Of a stretch of 5,164 nt of DNA, positions 1-4,810 are shown one piece after another; position 1 is the stretch's first letter, and each line of letters begins with the position of its first letter. The notes beneath the pieces were generated by a model. It saw nothing but the letters and a program-made list of their open reading frames with translations, ran no database searches and had not been told where the DNA came from. Source of the stretch: Bacillota bacterium (GTDB taxonomy: Bacteria > Bacillota > UBA4882 > UBA8346). A program made the position numbers and the translations under genes. The DNA lies in the NCBI GenBank assembly GCA_003501335.1, contig DNPQ01000408.1, positions 1,483-6,646 of the forward strand. Direction: 5' to 3'.

Positions 1-4
1 TCAT
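1..4 (-). CDS. start of a gene running off the left edge (partial, unidentified)
   Basis: Only the ATG (4..2) and one further base of this minus-strand gene are inside the window, so its product cannot be named. It is called because a near-perfect Shine-Dalgarno, AAGGAGG at 16..10, sits 5 nt before the ATG, stronger than most real starts in this window. It would be the main gene of the transcription unit whose candidate promoter lies at 242-270. In Bacillus the genes after rplS are ylqF (rbgA) and rnhB, but two terminators separate this start from the operon, so that synteny is not safe to apply here. Confidence 0.6.
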
Positions 5-9
5 GATTT

Positions 10-16
10 CCTCCTT
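10..16 (-). promoter_or_regulatory. ribosome binding site of the left-edge gene
   Basis: The minus strand reads AAGGAGG followed by AAATC and ATG. This is complementary to the 16S rRNA tail over seven bases. It lies 10 nt after the stop codon of the small ORF at 26-160, so the two would be translated from one message. Confidence 0.65.
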
Positions 17-25
17 GAAATGTTG

Positions 26-160
26 TCACCTACAATATCGGAAAAAAATGTTTTTTTTTAATAAAAATGTCACAAAATTTTCCCGAATGTATTTGTAATT
101 AAATCCTGGGTCCTCTTGCATCCTTGCTTTTAAAGACTCTTTAAGTCCTTTGCCGAACAA
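26..160 (-). CDS. small ORF of 44 codons, or 3' part of a frame-disrupted gene (unknown function)
   Basis: I do not recognise this protein. A TTG at 160 is preceded by AAAGGA at 173..168 with 7 nt spacing, and the frame runs 44 codons to a TGA 10 nt before the next gene's Shine-Dalgarno. The peptide is basic and looks protein-like in its first 35 residues (MFGKGLKESLKARMQEDPGF, then NYKYIRENFV), ending in a KKNIFFRYCR tail read through A and T homopolymers. Upstream in a different frame, an ATG at 243 opens 23 codons (MKIDELFIKFLISAVVYDKL, then LVF) ending at a TAA at 174..172. One extra T in the T6 run at 179-174 would join the two into a continuous 72-residue protein. It may therefore be a genuine small gene, a pseudogene, a sequencing error or chance in AT-rich DNA. 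Nothing here supports a function. Confidence 0.3.
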   Translation of the reverse strand: MFGKGLKESLKARMQEDPGFNYKYIRENFVTFLLKKNIFFRYCR

Positions 161-241
161 AACACCATCCTTTAAAAAACCAGTAATTTATCGTAAACAA
201 CTGCTGAAATTAAAAATTTAATAAAAAGTTCATCTATTTTC

Positions 242-270
242 ATTTTCAGGTAAAAAAAGGAATTTGTCAA
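242..270 (-). promoter_or_regulatory. candidate sigma-A-type promoter
   Basis: A perfect -35 box TTGACA (270..265) is followed by a 17-nt spacer and GAAAAT (247..242), which matches TATAAT at 4 of 6 positions. It begins 19 nt past the DUF1540 terminator stem and points at the left-edge gene, as expected for the start of a new transcription unit. Transcription would begin around 235, giving a leader of about 230 nt before the ATG at 4. The -10 is mediocre and the region is AT-rich, so a chance match is possible. Confidence 0.45.
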
Positions 271-288
271 GCTAAACTTCAGAAATAT

Positions 289-315
289 AAAAAGCCCGGA
301 ATGAACCGGGCTTTT
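289..315 (-). terminator. Rho-independent terminator after the DUF1540 gene
   Basis: On the minus strand AAAAGCCCGG (315..306) pairs perfectly with CCGGGCTTTT (299..290) across a 6-nt TTCATT loop. The right arm continues into TTTTTATATTT. The stem begins 13 nt after the DUF1540 stop codon. The flanking A and T runs could let it work weakly in the other direction too, but no plus-strand gene is seen to need it. Confidence 0.88.
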
Positions 316-328
316 AGGAATAGGTATT

Positions 329-520
329 TTATTTGATTTTAAAAGTCTGACAGCATGTCTCGTCATTGGTGTCGGCGGGGGTAGCCGCTAAACTTTTCAG
401 ATCGGAATTAGGTGAAAATCCACCTTTTTCGTCACTTTGGATGACAATCTGCTGGGCCTCGCACAAATTCTTGCCTGTCCAATACTTACAATTGTCAACA
501 GTGCAATTTACATCCGGCAA
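329..520 (-). CDS. DUF1540 domain-containing small cysteine-rich protein
   Basis: This is a 63-residue protein that is essentially one DUF1540 domain, a family of unknown function common in Firmicutes and Clostridia. Seen directly: VNCTVDNCKYW at 4-14, then NLCEAQQIVI at 18-27, a polar linker, and ETCCQTFKIK at 54-63. The cysteines are 6, 11, 20, 56 and 57, the family's CxxxxC...CxA...TxCxTF pattern, which suggests metal binding or a disulfide-stabilised fold (inference). No signal peptide or membrane segment is visible. The TTG start at 520 is chosen because a perfect AGGAGG (533..528) lies 7 nt upstream and the domain begins within four residues. The same frame stays open upstream to 670, but that extension runs through the lepB terminator and matches nothing. 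The gene lies between two terminators with no clear promoter, so it may be fed by read-through or by an unrecognised sigma factor. Confidence 0.85.
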   Translation of the reverse strand: MPDVNCTVDNCKYWTGKNLCEAQQIVIQSDEKGGFSPNSDLKSLAATPADTNDETCCQTFKIK

Positions 521-527
521 AAAAATC

Positions 528-533
528 CCTCCT
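528..533 (-). promoter_or_regulatory. ribosome binding site fixing the DUF1540 start
   Basis: A perfect AGGAGG sits 7 nt before TTG at 520..518. It decides for the 63-residue form over any start nearer 670, none of which has comparable support. Confidence 0.8.
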
Positions 534-594
534 CTTTTATTGTGGATAGAGCTAGGTTGCCGTCTGAGCGCCGGGATTATCCAACCCGTCCACC

Positions 595-637
595 AAAAAA
601 TAATACCAAATCCGGGAGATTCAGGATTTGGTATTAT
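595..637 (-). terminator. Rho-independent terminator after lepB (end of the operon)
   Basis: On the minus strand ATAATACCAAATCC (637..624) pairs perfectly over 14 bp with GGATTTGGTATTAT (613..600) across a 10-nt loop, followed by five more T's (599..595). The stem starts 33 nt beyond the lepB stop. It is AU-rich, so termination may be partial. That would let some transcription reach the DUF1540 gene, whose start is 75 nt further on. Directly downstream, 534-594 holds no convincing -35/-10 pair that I could find. Confidence 0.75.
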
Positions 638-670
638 AAAAAAACTAGAAGGTTTATAGCGAGCCATCAT

Positions 671-1219
671 TTAGTAATTTAAATTATTATATTTTGGTTC
701 AGTTAATACTTTAATCTTATTAAGTGGCCAAAATATAAAAATCGCCCGGCCGACTACGCTTTTGAAGGGGATAAATCCGACATCCGGATCACGGCTGTCT
801 TTGCTATAATTGCGATTGTCTCCCATTACAAAAAGCGTCGCATAGGGTACATCGACTGCCGGATAATCCTGCAGATCTTTTTCGTTGATATAGGGCTCAT
901 CAACTTCACTGTAATTGATATACAATTTAGAATTTTTAATTTCTATATGATCGCCCGGTAAACCCATGACTCTTTTAATATATTTTCTGGTGTCATGAGG
1001 CGGTTTTAACACAATAATGTCGCCCCGCTGCGGTGTGGTAAACCAATAAATATATTTATTGACAATCAACCGTTCTCTATCCAGCAAAGTAGGGACCATG
1101 GAGGTCCCGCTGACCAAAAAAGATTGAATGACAAAAATAATTATAAAAAGGATCGTCACTACCGCAATTGCAAAAGATTCAACATTTTCGCGGTATTCCG
1201 TTTTTTTGATTTCCAACAT
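671..1219 (-). CDS. lepB: signal peptidase I
   Basis: This type I signal peptidase, a membrane-anchored serine protease (family S26), cleaves signal peptides from proteins leaving through Sec or Tat. The 182 residues are the usual size for the short Gram-positive (SipS-like) form. A single N-terminal membrane anchor spans about residues 16-35, leaving the catalytic part outside the membrane. The nucleophile is Ser40 in SGTSM (37-41). The general base is Lys82 in YIKRVMGLPGD (80-90), and the conserved late box is FVMGDNRNYSKDSR (130-143). All catalytic elements are intact. The ATG at 1219 is chosen because GGGAGG lies 7 nt before it; a TTG at 1234 in the same frame overlaps that site. It follows rplS by 20 nt and is the last gene before the operon terminator. 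lepB next to rplS is seen in a number of Firmicutes; the numbered sip/lepB paralogue cannot be assigned. Confidence 0.95.
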   Translation of the reverse strand: MLEIKKTEYRENVESFAIAVVTILFIIIFVIQSFLVSGTSMVPTLLDRERLIVNKYIYWFTTPQRGDIIVLKPPHDTRKYIKRVMGLPGDHIEIKNSKLYINYSEVDEPYINEKDLQDYPAVDVPYATLFVMGDNRNYSKDSRDPDVGFIPFKSVVGRAIFIFWPLNKIKVLTEPKYNNLNY

Positions 1220-1239
1220 AAAACGGCCTCCCAAAAAGA

Positions 1240-1587
1240 TTAAACTTCCCGGCGTTCTTCAATTCTGGCCGACTTACCGGAACGTTCTCTCAAATAATAC
1301 AACTTGGCGCGGCGTACTTTACCTTTGCGGTCAACCTCAATCTTATTAAGCATCGGTGAATGCACCGGAAAAGTCCGTTCAACCCCAATTCCCTGGGAAA
1401 CTTTGCGGACGGTAAAAGTTTCTTTCAAACCGCCATGACTTCTACGGATAACGATGCCTTCAAAGATCTGAATTCTTTCTTTGCCACCTTCAACAACCTT
1501 CACATGGACCTTTACTAAATCACCCGGCTCGAAGCTGGGAATATCAGCACGCATTTGTTCCCGTTCAATCGTATCGATAATATTCAT
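1240..1587 (-). CDS. rplS: 50S ribosomal protein L19
   Basis: Ribosomal protein L19 of the large subunit sits at the 30S-50S interface and contributes to intersubunit contacts. The 115 residues match the bacterial family length. Characteristic stretches are IPSFEPGDLVKVHVKVVEG (16-34), ERIQIFEGIVIRR (37-49), ETFTVRKVS (56-64), GVERTFPVHSP (68-78) and GKVRRAKLYYLR (89-100). The ATG at 1587 is chosen over one at 1605 because AGGAGGT lies 7 nt before it and the L19 homology begins there; the upstream ATG lies just before that ribosome binding site. It follows trmD by 36 nt, the classical trmD-rplS pair. I saw no clear leader hairpin or internal promoter in that gap, so co-transcription with trmD is expected. 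Confidence 0.97.
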   Translation of the reverse strand: MNIIDTIEREQMRADIPSFEPGDLVKVHVKVVEGGKERIQIFEGIVIRRSHGGLKETFTVRKVSQGIGVERTFPVHSPMLNKIEVDRKGKVRRAKLYYLRERSGKSARIEERREV

Positions 1588-1623
1588 TAATGTACCTCCT
1601 CTCATAAAATACTCAATCTTTTT

Positions 1624-2364
1624 TCAGGTCTGATTCAATTTGAGATTTAATGTTTGACGCAATAATTGTTTTTCCTGCTCCGATAAGTTAAGTCCCTCTA
1701 AAAGATCCGGTCGCCGCGCGGCAGTCCTTATAAGGGCTTGTTCTTTACGCCAAGCCTCTATTTTGGCATGATGCCCGCTGAGCAAGATCTCCGGCACTGT
1801 CAAATCTGCAAACTCCACAGGTCTGGTATATTGAGGATAATCCAATAAATTCTCCGTAAATGAATCATTGACGGCCGACTCTTCGGAACCCAAAACTCCG
1901 GGCAATAACCGAACGATTGCATCACTGATGACCATGGCCGCCAATTCACCGCCGGTTAAAACAAAATCGCCTATGGAAAGCTCCAAATCAACAAATGTAC
2001 GAATCCGCTCGTCAAAGCCTTCATAATGGCCGCAAATCATCACCAAATGTTCTTCAGTGGCCAGTTGCCGTGCGGTATGTTGCTTAAAAAGTTCCCCCTG
2101 CGGTGTCAACAATATTACTTTCGGTTCCGGTTTGGTTTCTTTCGCAAATTGCAGACTGCGATAAATCGGTTCCGGCTTCAGGACCATGCCACTGCCGCCG
2201 CCATAAGGAATATCATCAACCATCCGATGTTTATCGAGGGTAAAATCTCTAAAATTGATCAAACGAAATTCAATGATTTTTTGTTCCTGAGCCCTTTTTA
2301 ATATACTGCTCTGGAAAGGTCCTTCAAACATTTCCGGAAACAAGCTAAGGATCTGAATTATCAT
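1624..2364 (-). CDS. trmD: tRNA (guanine37-N1)-methyltransferase
   Basis: TrmD transfers a methyl group from S-adenosylmethionine to N1 of G37, next to the anticodon, in tRNAs with G36. This prevents +1 frameshifting and is generally essential. The 246 residues are full length. Family motifs are MVDDIPYGGGSGMVLKPEP (48-66), the trefoil-knot SAM site with ICGHYEGFDER (110-120) and IGDFVLTGGE (131-140), RLLPGVLG (152-159), YPQYTRP (176-182) and ILLSGHHAKIEAWR (193-206). Asp167 in NDSF corresponds by motif to the catalytic Asp of E. coli TrmD (Asp169), and Arg152 to its Arg154. The ATG overlaps the rimM stop in an ATGA junction, indicating translational coupling; GGAGG lies 10 nt upstream of the ATG, inside the end of rimM. 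Confidence 0.97.
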   Translation of the reverse strand: MIIQILSLFPEMFEGPFQSSILKRAQEQKIIEFRLINFRDFTLDKHRMVDDIPYGGGSGMVLKPEPIYRSLQFAKETKPEPKVILLTPQGELFKQHTARQLATEEHLVMICGHYEGFDERIRTFVDLELSIGDFVLTGGELAAMVISDAIVRLLPGVLGSEESAVNDSFTENLLDYPQYTRPVEFADLTVPEILLSGHHAKIEAWRKEQALIRTAARRPDLLEGLNLSEQEKQLLRQTLNLKLNQT

Positions 2365-2915
2365 TCACTTGTATCCTCCAGCAGTCCCGGTGGCAACTCC
2401 ACCTTCATCGTGCCTTGTCCCAGGTTTATTTCTTGAATAACGGTTTTTAAAGCCGGTATTAAGATTTGTTTTCCGGAAGCATCTTCAACGCAATAAACAT
2501 CGTTCGATCCGGTCTGGAGAATCTCAACGATCGTTCCCAAAGTTTCTCCGGCAGTCGTTAAAACTTTTAATCCTTCGATCTCATCCAGATAATAACGTCC
2601 AGCGGGAAGTCGCGGCCGCTCATTCCGAGGAATATAGATAAGTCCCCTTCCTATAGCCTCTGCCGCCGAAAGATCATTGATACCGTCAAATCTTAATAAC
2701 ACGCAGTCTTGAAATGATCGATACCCAATCAGTTTATATTCACGCAGGCCTTCTTGAGCTTGAAAATAGATACGCTGAATTTCGCAAAATCGTTTTAAAT
2801 TATCGGTCAGCGGAATTACCTTTAATTCGCCCTGTATACCGTGGGCTTTAATAATTTCACCCACTGCAATTAAATCTTTCAAAGTTCCAATAACCTCATT
2901 TGTTGCTAAGTTCAA
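2361..2915 (-). CDS. rimM: ribosome maturation factor RimM
   Basis: RimM binds the 30S head, partnering ribosomal protein S19, and assists late 16S rRNA processing. An N-terminal RimM barrel begins at VGEIIKAHGIQGELKV (18-33). The C-terminal PRC-barrel runs from about YYLDEIEGLKV (108-118) through TGSNDVYCV (135-143) and ILIPAL (151-156) to PPGLLE (175-180). The length of 184 residues is slightly long for the family (about 165-180). The start is uncertain. TTG at 2915 has AAGGA 6 nt upstream and overlaps khpA by 20 nt. TTG at 2882 has GAGGT (2897..2893) 10 nt upstream and gives 173 residues without overlap, with an N-terminus closer to the family; a GTG at 2864 is also possible. Whichever is used, the gene is coupled to khpA upstream and shares 4 nt with trmD downstream. 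Confidence 0.93.
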   Translation of the reverse strand: MNLATNEVIGTLKDLIAVGEIIKAHGIQGELKVIPLTDNLKRFCEIQRIYFQAQEGLREYKLIGYRSFQDCVLLRFDGINDLSAAEAIGRGLIYIPRNERPRLPAGRYYLDEIEGLKVLTTAGETLGTIVEILQTGSNDVYCVEDASGKQILIPALKTVIQEINLGQGTMKVELPPGLLEDTSE

Positions 2916-3129
2916 CAGTTATCCTTAAGTTGTCACGGATGGCGCAAGCTTTTACCACGGTACGGATGGCTTTGATAATACGTCCTTGTTTACCAATGAC
3001 CTTACCGACATCTTCGTCGTTAACGGTAATTTCCAGCAACATGTGATTATTCCGCTCCAGCCCGGTTACTTTTACATCATCAGGATGATCAACTAAGGCT
3101 TTGGTAACCTGTAGAACCAAATCTTTCAT
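2896..3129 (-). CDS. khpA: KH domain RNA-binding protein KhpA (YlqC family)
   Basis: This small single-KH-domain RNA-binding protein, 77 residues, is of the YlqC/KhpA family. In streptococci KhpA forms a complex with KhpB (EloR/Jag) and affects cell elongation and RNA metabolism; a similar role here is inference. The signature is VGKVIGKQGRIIKAIRTVVK (41-60), with the GxxG RNA-contacting loop at 46-49 (GKQG), and nothing conserved is missing. The ATG at 3129 is chosen because GAGGTG lies 8 nt upstream; an in-frame GTG at 3138 overlaps that site and is not needed. It follows rpsP by 16 nt and runs directly into rimM, with no ylqD between them as there is in Bacillus subtilis. Confidence 0.94.
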   Translation of the reverse strand: MKDLVLQVTKALVDHPDDVKVTGLERNNHMLLEITVNDEDVGKVIGKQGRIIKAIRTVVKACAIRDNLRITVELSNK

Positions 3130-3145
3130 TGATACCACACCTCAC

Positions 3146-3406
3146 TCATTTACTAGCAGCTTCGGCGATGACGCCAACTTTTTTTAACAGCCTTTTCACT
3201 GTTTCAGATGGTTTAGCGCCTTTCTTCAGCCAATCTTGGGCTTTATCTTTATCAACAACGATTTCTACCGGGTCAACAATAGGATTATAATGCCCGATAA
3301 TCTCGATAAATCTACCATCACGCGGTGCTCTTGAATCAGCCACCACCAAACGGTAAAAAGGCCGCTTTTTGGCTCCCATTTTATTCAAACGAATCTTTAC
3401 AGACAT
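3146..3406 (-). CDS. rpsP: 30S ribosomal protein S16
   Basis: Ribosomal protein S16 binds 16S rRNA early in small-subunit assembly and stabilises the 5' and central domains. The 86 residues are normal for the family. The family signature starts at once with SVKIRLNKMGAKKRPFYRLV (2-21), then ADSRAPRDGRFIEIIGHYNP (23-42) and GAKPSETVKRLLKKVGV (63-79). The ATG at 3406 is chosen because GGAGGTGA lies just upstream and homologues begin at this residue. The frame is open further upstream to a GTG at 3433, but those residues are translated ribosome-binding sequence. The 49-nt gap after ffh is the widest in the operon. It holds no clear promoter or terminator, so read-through from ffh is expected. 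Confidence 0.97.
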   Translation of the reverse strand: MSVKIRLNKMGAKKRPFYRLVVADSRAPRDGRFIEIIGHYNPIVDPVEIVVDKDKAQDWLKKGAKPSETVKRLLKKVGVIAEAASK

Positions 3407-3455
3407 CCACTCACCTCCCTTCATATGAAACACATTGTCTTTTGGTCATTAATAA

Positions 3456-4781
3456 TTAAAATGGCATTTTCGGCATCTTACCGCCTTTACCCATATCGGC
3501 AAATTGTTTCATCATTCTGCGGCTTTGTTCAAATTGCTGCAATAAACGGTTTACATCCTGCACGGTAGTGCCGGAACCACCGGCGATTCGGCGGCGACGA
3601 TTCCCGTTGATAAGGGAAGGATTGGCCCGTTCCTGTTTGGTCATGGATTGAATCATGGCCTCCACTTTAACCATTTCTTTCTCATCAACTTGAACGCCTT
3701 TCAGTTGTTTCGTCATTTGACCGGGCAACATCCCTAAGATCTGATCGAGGGGACCCATTTTACGCATTTCGCGCATTTGCTCCAGAAAGTCTTGCAGATT
3801 ATAATCGGCCTTGCGAATCCTCTCGAACATATTTTTAGCTTTCAGAGGATCAACCGCTGCCTCAGCCTTTTCAATCAGAGATAAAACATCGCCCATTCCT
3901 AATATTCTTGAAGCCATCCGTCCGGGATGGAATACCTCAAGATCAGCCATTTTTTCGCCCAAGCCGGTATACTTGATCGGGCATTGGGTTACCGCCCGTA
4001 CGGACAGGGCTGCACCACCACGAGTATCACTGTCCAGCTTGGTGAGAATGACCCCTGTCAGACCCAGTGTATCCCTAAATGTACCGGCTACGTTCACTGC
4101 ATCCTGGCCGGTCATGGCGTCAACAACTAGTAAAATTTCATCGGGTTCCACTGCGGTTTGGATTTGCTTTAATTCTCCCATCAGTTCTTCGTTGATATGC
4201 AAACGGCCGGCAGTATCAATGATCACCATATCTTGTTGGTGGGAAACCGCGTATTCAACACCTTGGCGGGCAATCGCAACCGGATCTGCGCCGTCCAAAC
4301 TAAAAACCGGTACATCCAGCTGATTCCCTAACACCTGTAGTTGTTTAATCGCAGCCGGGCGATAAATATCGGCAGCCACCAGTAAAGGCCGATGATTCTG
4401 CTTTTTTAATAAAGCGCCTAGTTTGCCGGCGGTACTGGTTTTACCAGCGCCCTGAAGTCCCACTAACACAATAATTGTTGGCGGCTGGCTGGCTACTTTT
4501 AACGTAGACTCCTGGCCACCCATGAGTTCAGTCAATTCTTCATATACAATTTTGACAACTTGTTGTCCCGGCGTGAGACTGCTCAATACTTCCTGCCCGA
4601 CGGCGCGTTCTTTAATCCGGGCGATGAAATCTTTCACGACTTTAAAATTAACATCGGCTTCGAGTAAAGCCAGCCGAACTTCACGTAAAGATTCATCAAT
4701 ATTCTTTTCGGTCAGTTTTCCCTGACCCCGAAGTTTCTTTAATGTTTCCTGAAGTTTACCCGAAAGGTTCTCAAAAACCAC
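3456..4781 (-). CDS. ffh: signal recognition particle protein Ffh (SRP54 GTPase)
   Basis: Ffh binds 4.5S/6S SRP RNA and the signal sequence of nascent chains, and docks with FtsY to deliver ribosomes to the SecYEG translocon. From the GTG start it has 441 residues, the normal NG-M layout. The N domain occupies roughly 1-90, with LLEADVNFKVVKDF at 39-52. The G domain has P-loop GLQGAGKTST (108-117, with Ser where Thr is common), DIYRPAA (138-144), DTAGR (189-193), TKLD (247-250) and GLGEK (273-277). The methionine-rich M domain runs from about 294 to the end, with the RNA-binding helix region RRIAGGSGTTVQDVNRLL (397-414) and a Gly/Met/Lys-rich tail. GTG at 4781 is preferred because GGAGGG lies 10 nt before it and homologues begin M-x-F-E-x-L here. 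An ATG at 4799 would add six residues (MEGLEK) but lacks a clear ribosome binding site. The gene lies 11-29 nt after ylxM, depending on the start. Confidence 0.96.
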   Translation of the reverse strand: MVFENLSGKLQETLKKLRGQGKLTEKNIDESLREVRLALLEADVNFKVVKDFIARIKERAVGQEVLSSLTPGQQVVKIVYEELTELMGGQESTLKVASQPPTIIVLVGLQGAGKTSTAGKLGALLKKQNHRPLLVAADIYRPAAIKQLQVLGNQLDVPVFSLDGADPVAIARQGVEYAVSHQQDMVIIDTAGRLHINEELMGELKQIQTAVEPDEILLVVDAMTGQDAVNVAGTFRDTLGLTGVILTKLDSDTRGGAALSVRAVTQCPIKYTGLGEKMADLEVFHPGRMASRILGMGDVLSLIEKAEAAVDPLKAKNMFERIRKADYNLQDFLEQMREMRKMGPLDQILGMLPGQMTKQLKGVQVDEKEMVKVEAMIQSMTKQERANPSLINGNRRRRIAGGSGTTVQDVNRLLQQFEQSRRMMKQFADMGKGGKMPKMPF

Positions 4782-4791
4782 TTTTTCCAAA

Positions 4792-4797
4792 CCCTCC
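4792..4797 (-). promoter_or_regulatory. probable ribosome binding site deciding the ffh start
   Basis: GGAGGG on the minus strand lies 10 nt before GTG at 4781 and overlaps the last base of an ATG at 4799..4797. If it is the true site, the ATG is not the start codon and its six extra codons are leader sequence. The spacing is slightly long, so this is probable rather than certain. Confidence 0.55.
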
Positions 4798-4810
4798 ATT
4801 ATAATTCATA

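Noticed and set aside
42..59. A7-TG-T9 run resembling a short palindrome or terminator
   Set aside because: It is a low-complexity A/T stem with a two-base loop, unlikely to be a stable hairpin, and it lies within the small ORF region upstream of a start codon.
244..366. Extension of the minus-strand frame above ATG 243 back to 366
   Set aside because: It runs through the terminator at 289-315 and the 3' end of the DUF1540 gene in another frame, so it is a shadow.
521..670. Upstream extension of the DUF1540 frame to 670 (113 codons)
   Set aside because: The extra residues are encoded by the lepB terminator and the ribosome binding site region. The TTG at 520 with AGGAGG explains the start better.
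366..682. Open frames on the plus strand opposite the DUF1540 gene
   Set aside because: They are antisense to a recognised domain with a strong ribosome binding site and run across the lepB terminator hairpin. No domain is visible.
1588..1623. Possible L19 autoregulatory leader RNA between trmD and rplS
   Set aside because: The 36-nt gap shows only a strong ribosome binding site and no convincing stem. A covariance search with the L19 leader model would be decisive.
3407..3455. Possible promoter or S16 leader between ffh and rpsP
   Set aside because: No -35/-10 pair or hairpin stands out, only a short TCATATGA palindrome near the ribosome binding site.
3811..4323. A 170-codon open frame on the plus strand inside ffh, plus shorter ones at 3927-4130 and 4522-4725
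   Set aside because: They lie fully antisense to the conserved ffh gene, have Ser/Thr/Pro-rich shadow composition, and show no recognisable domain.
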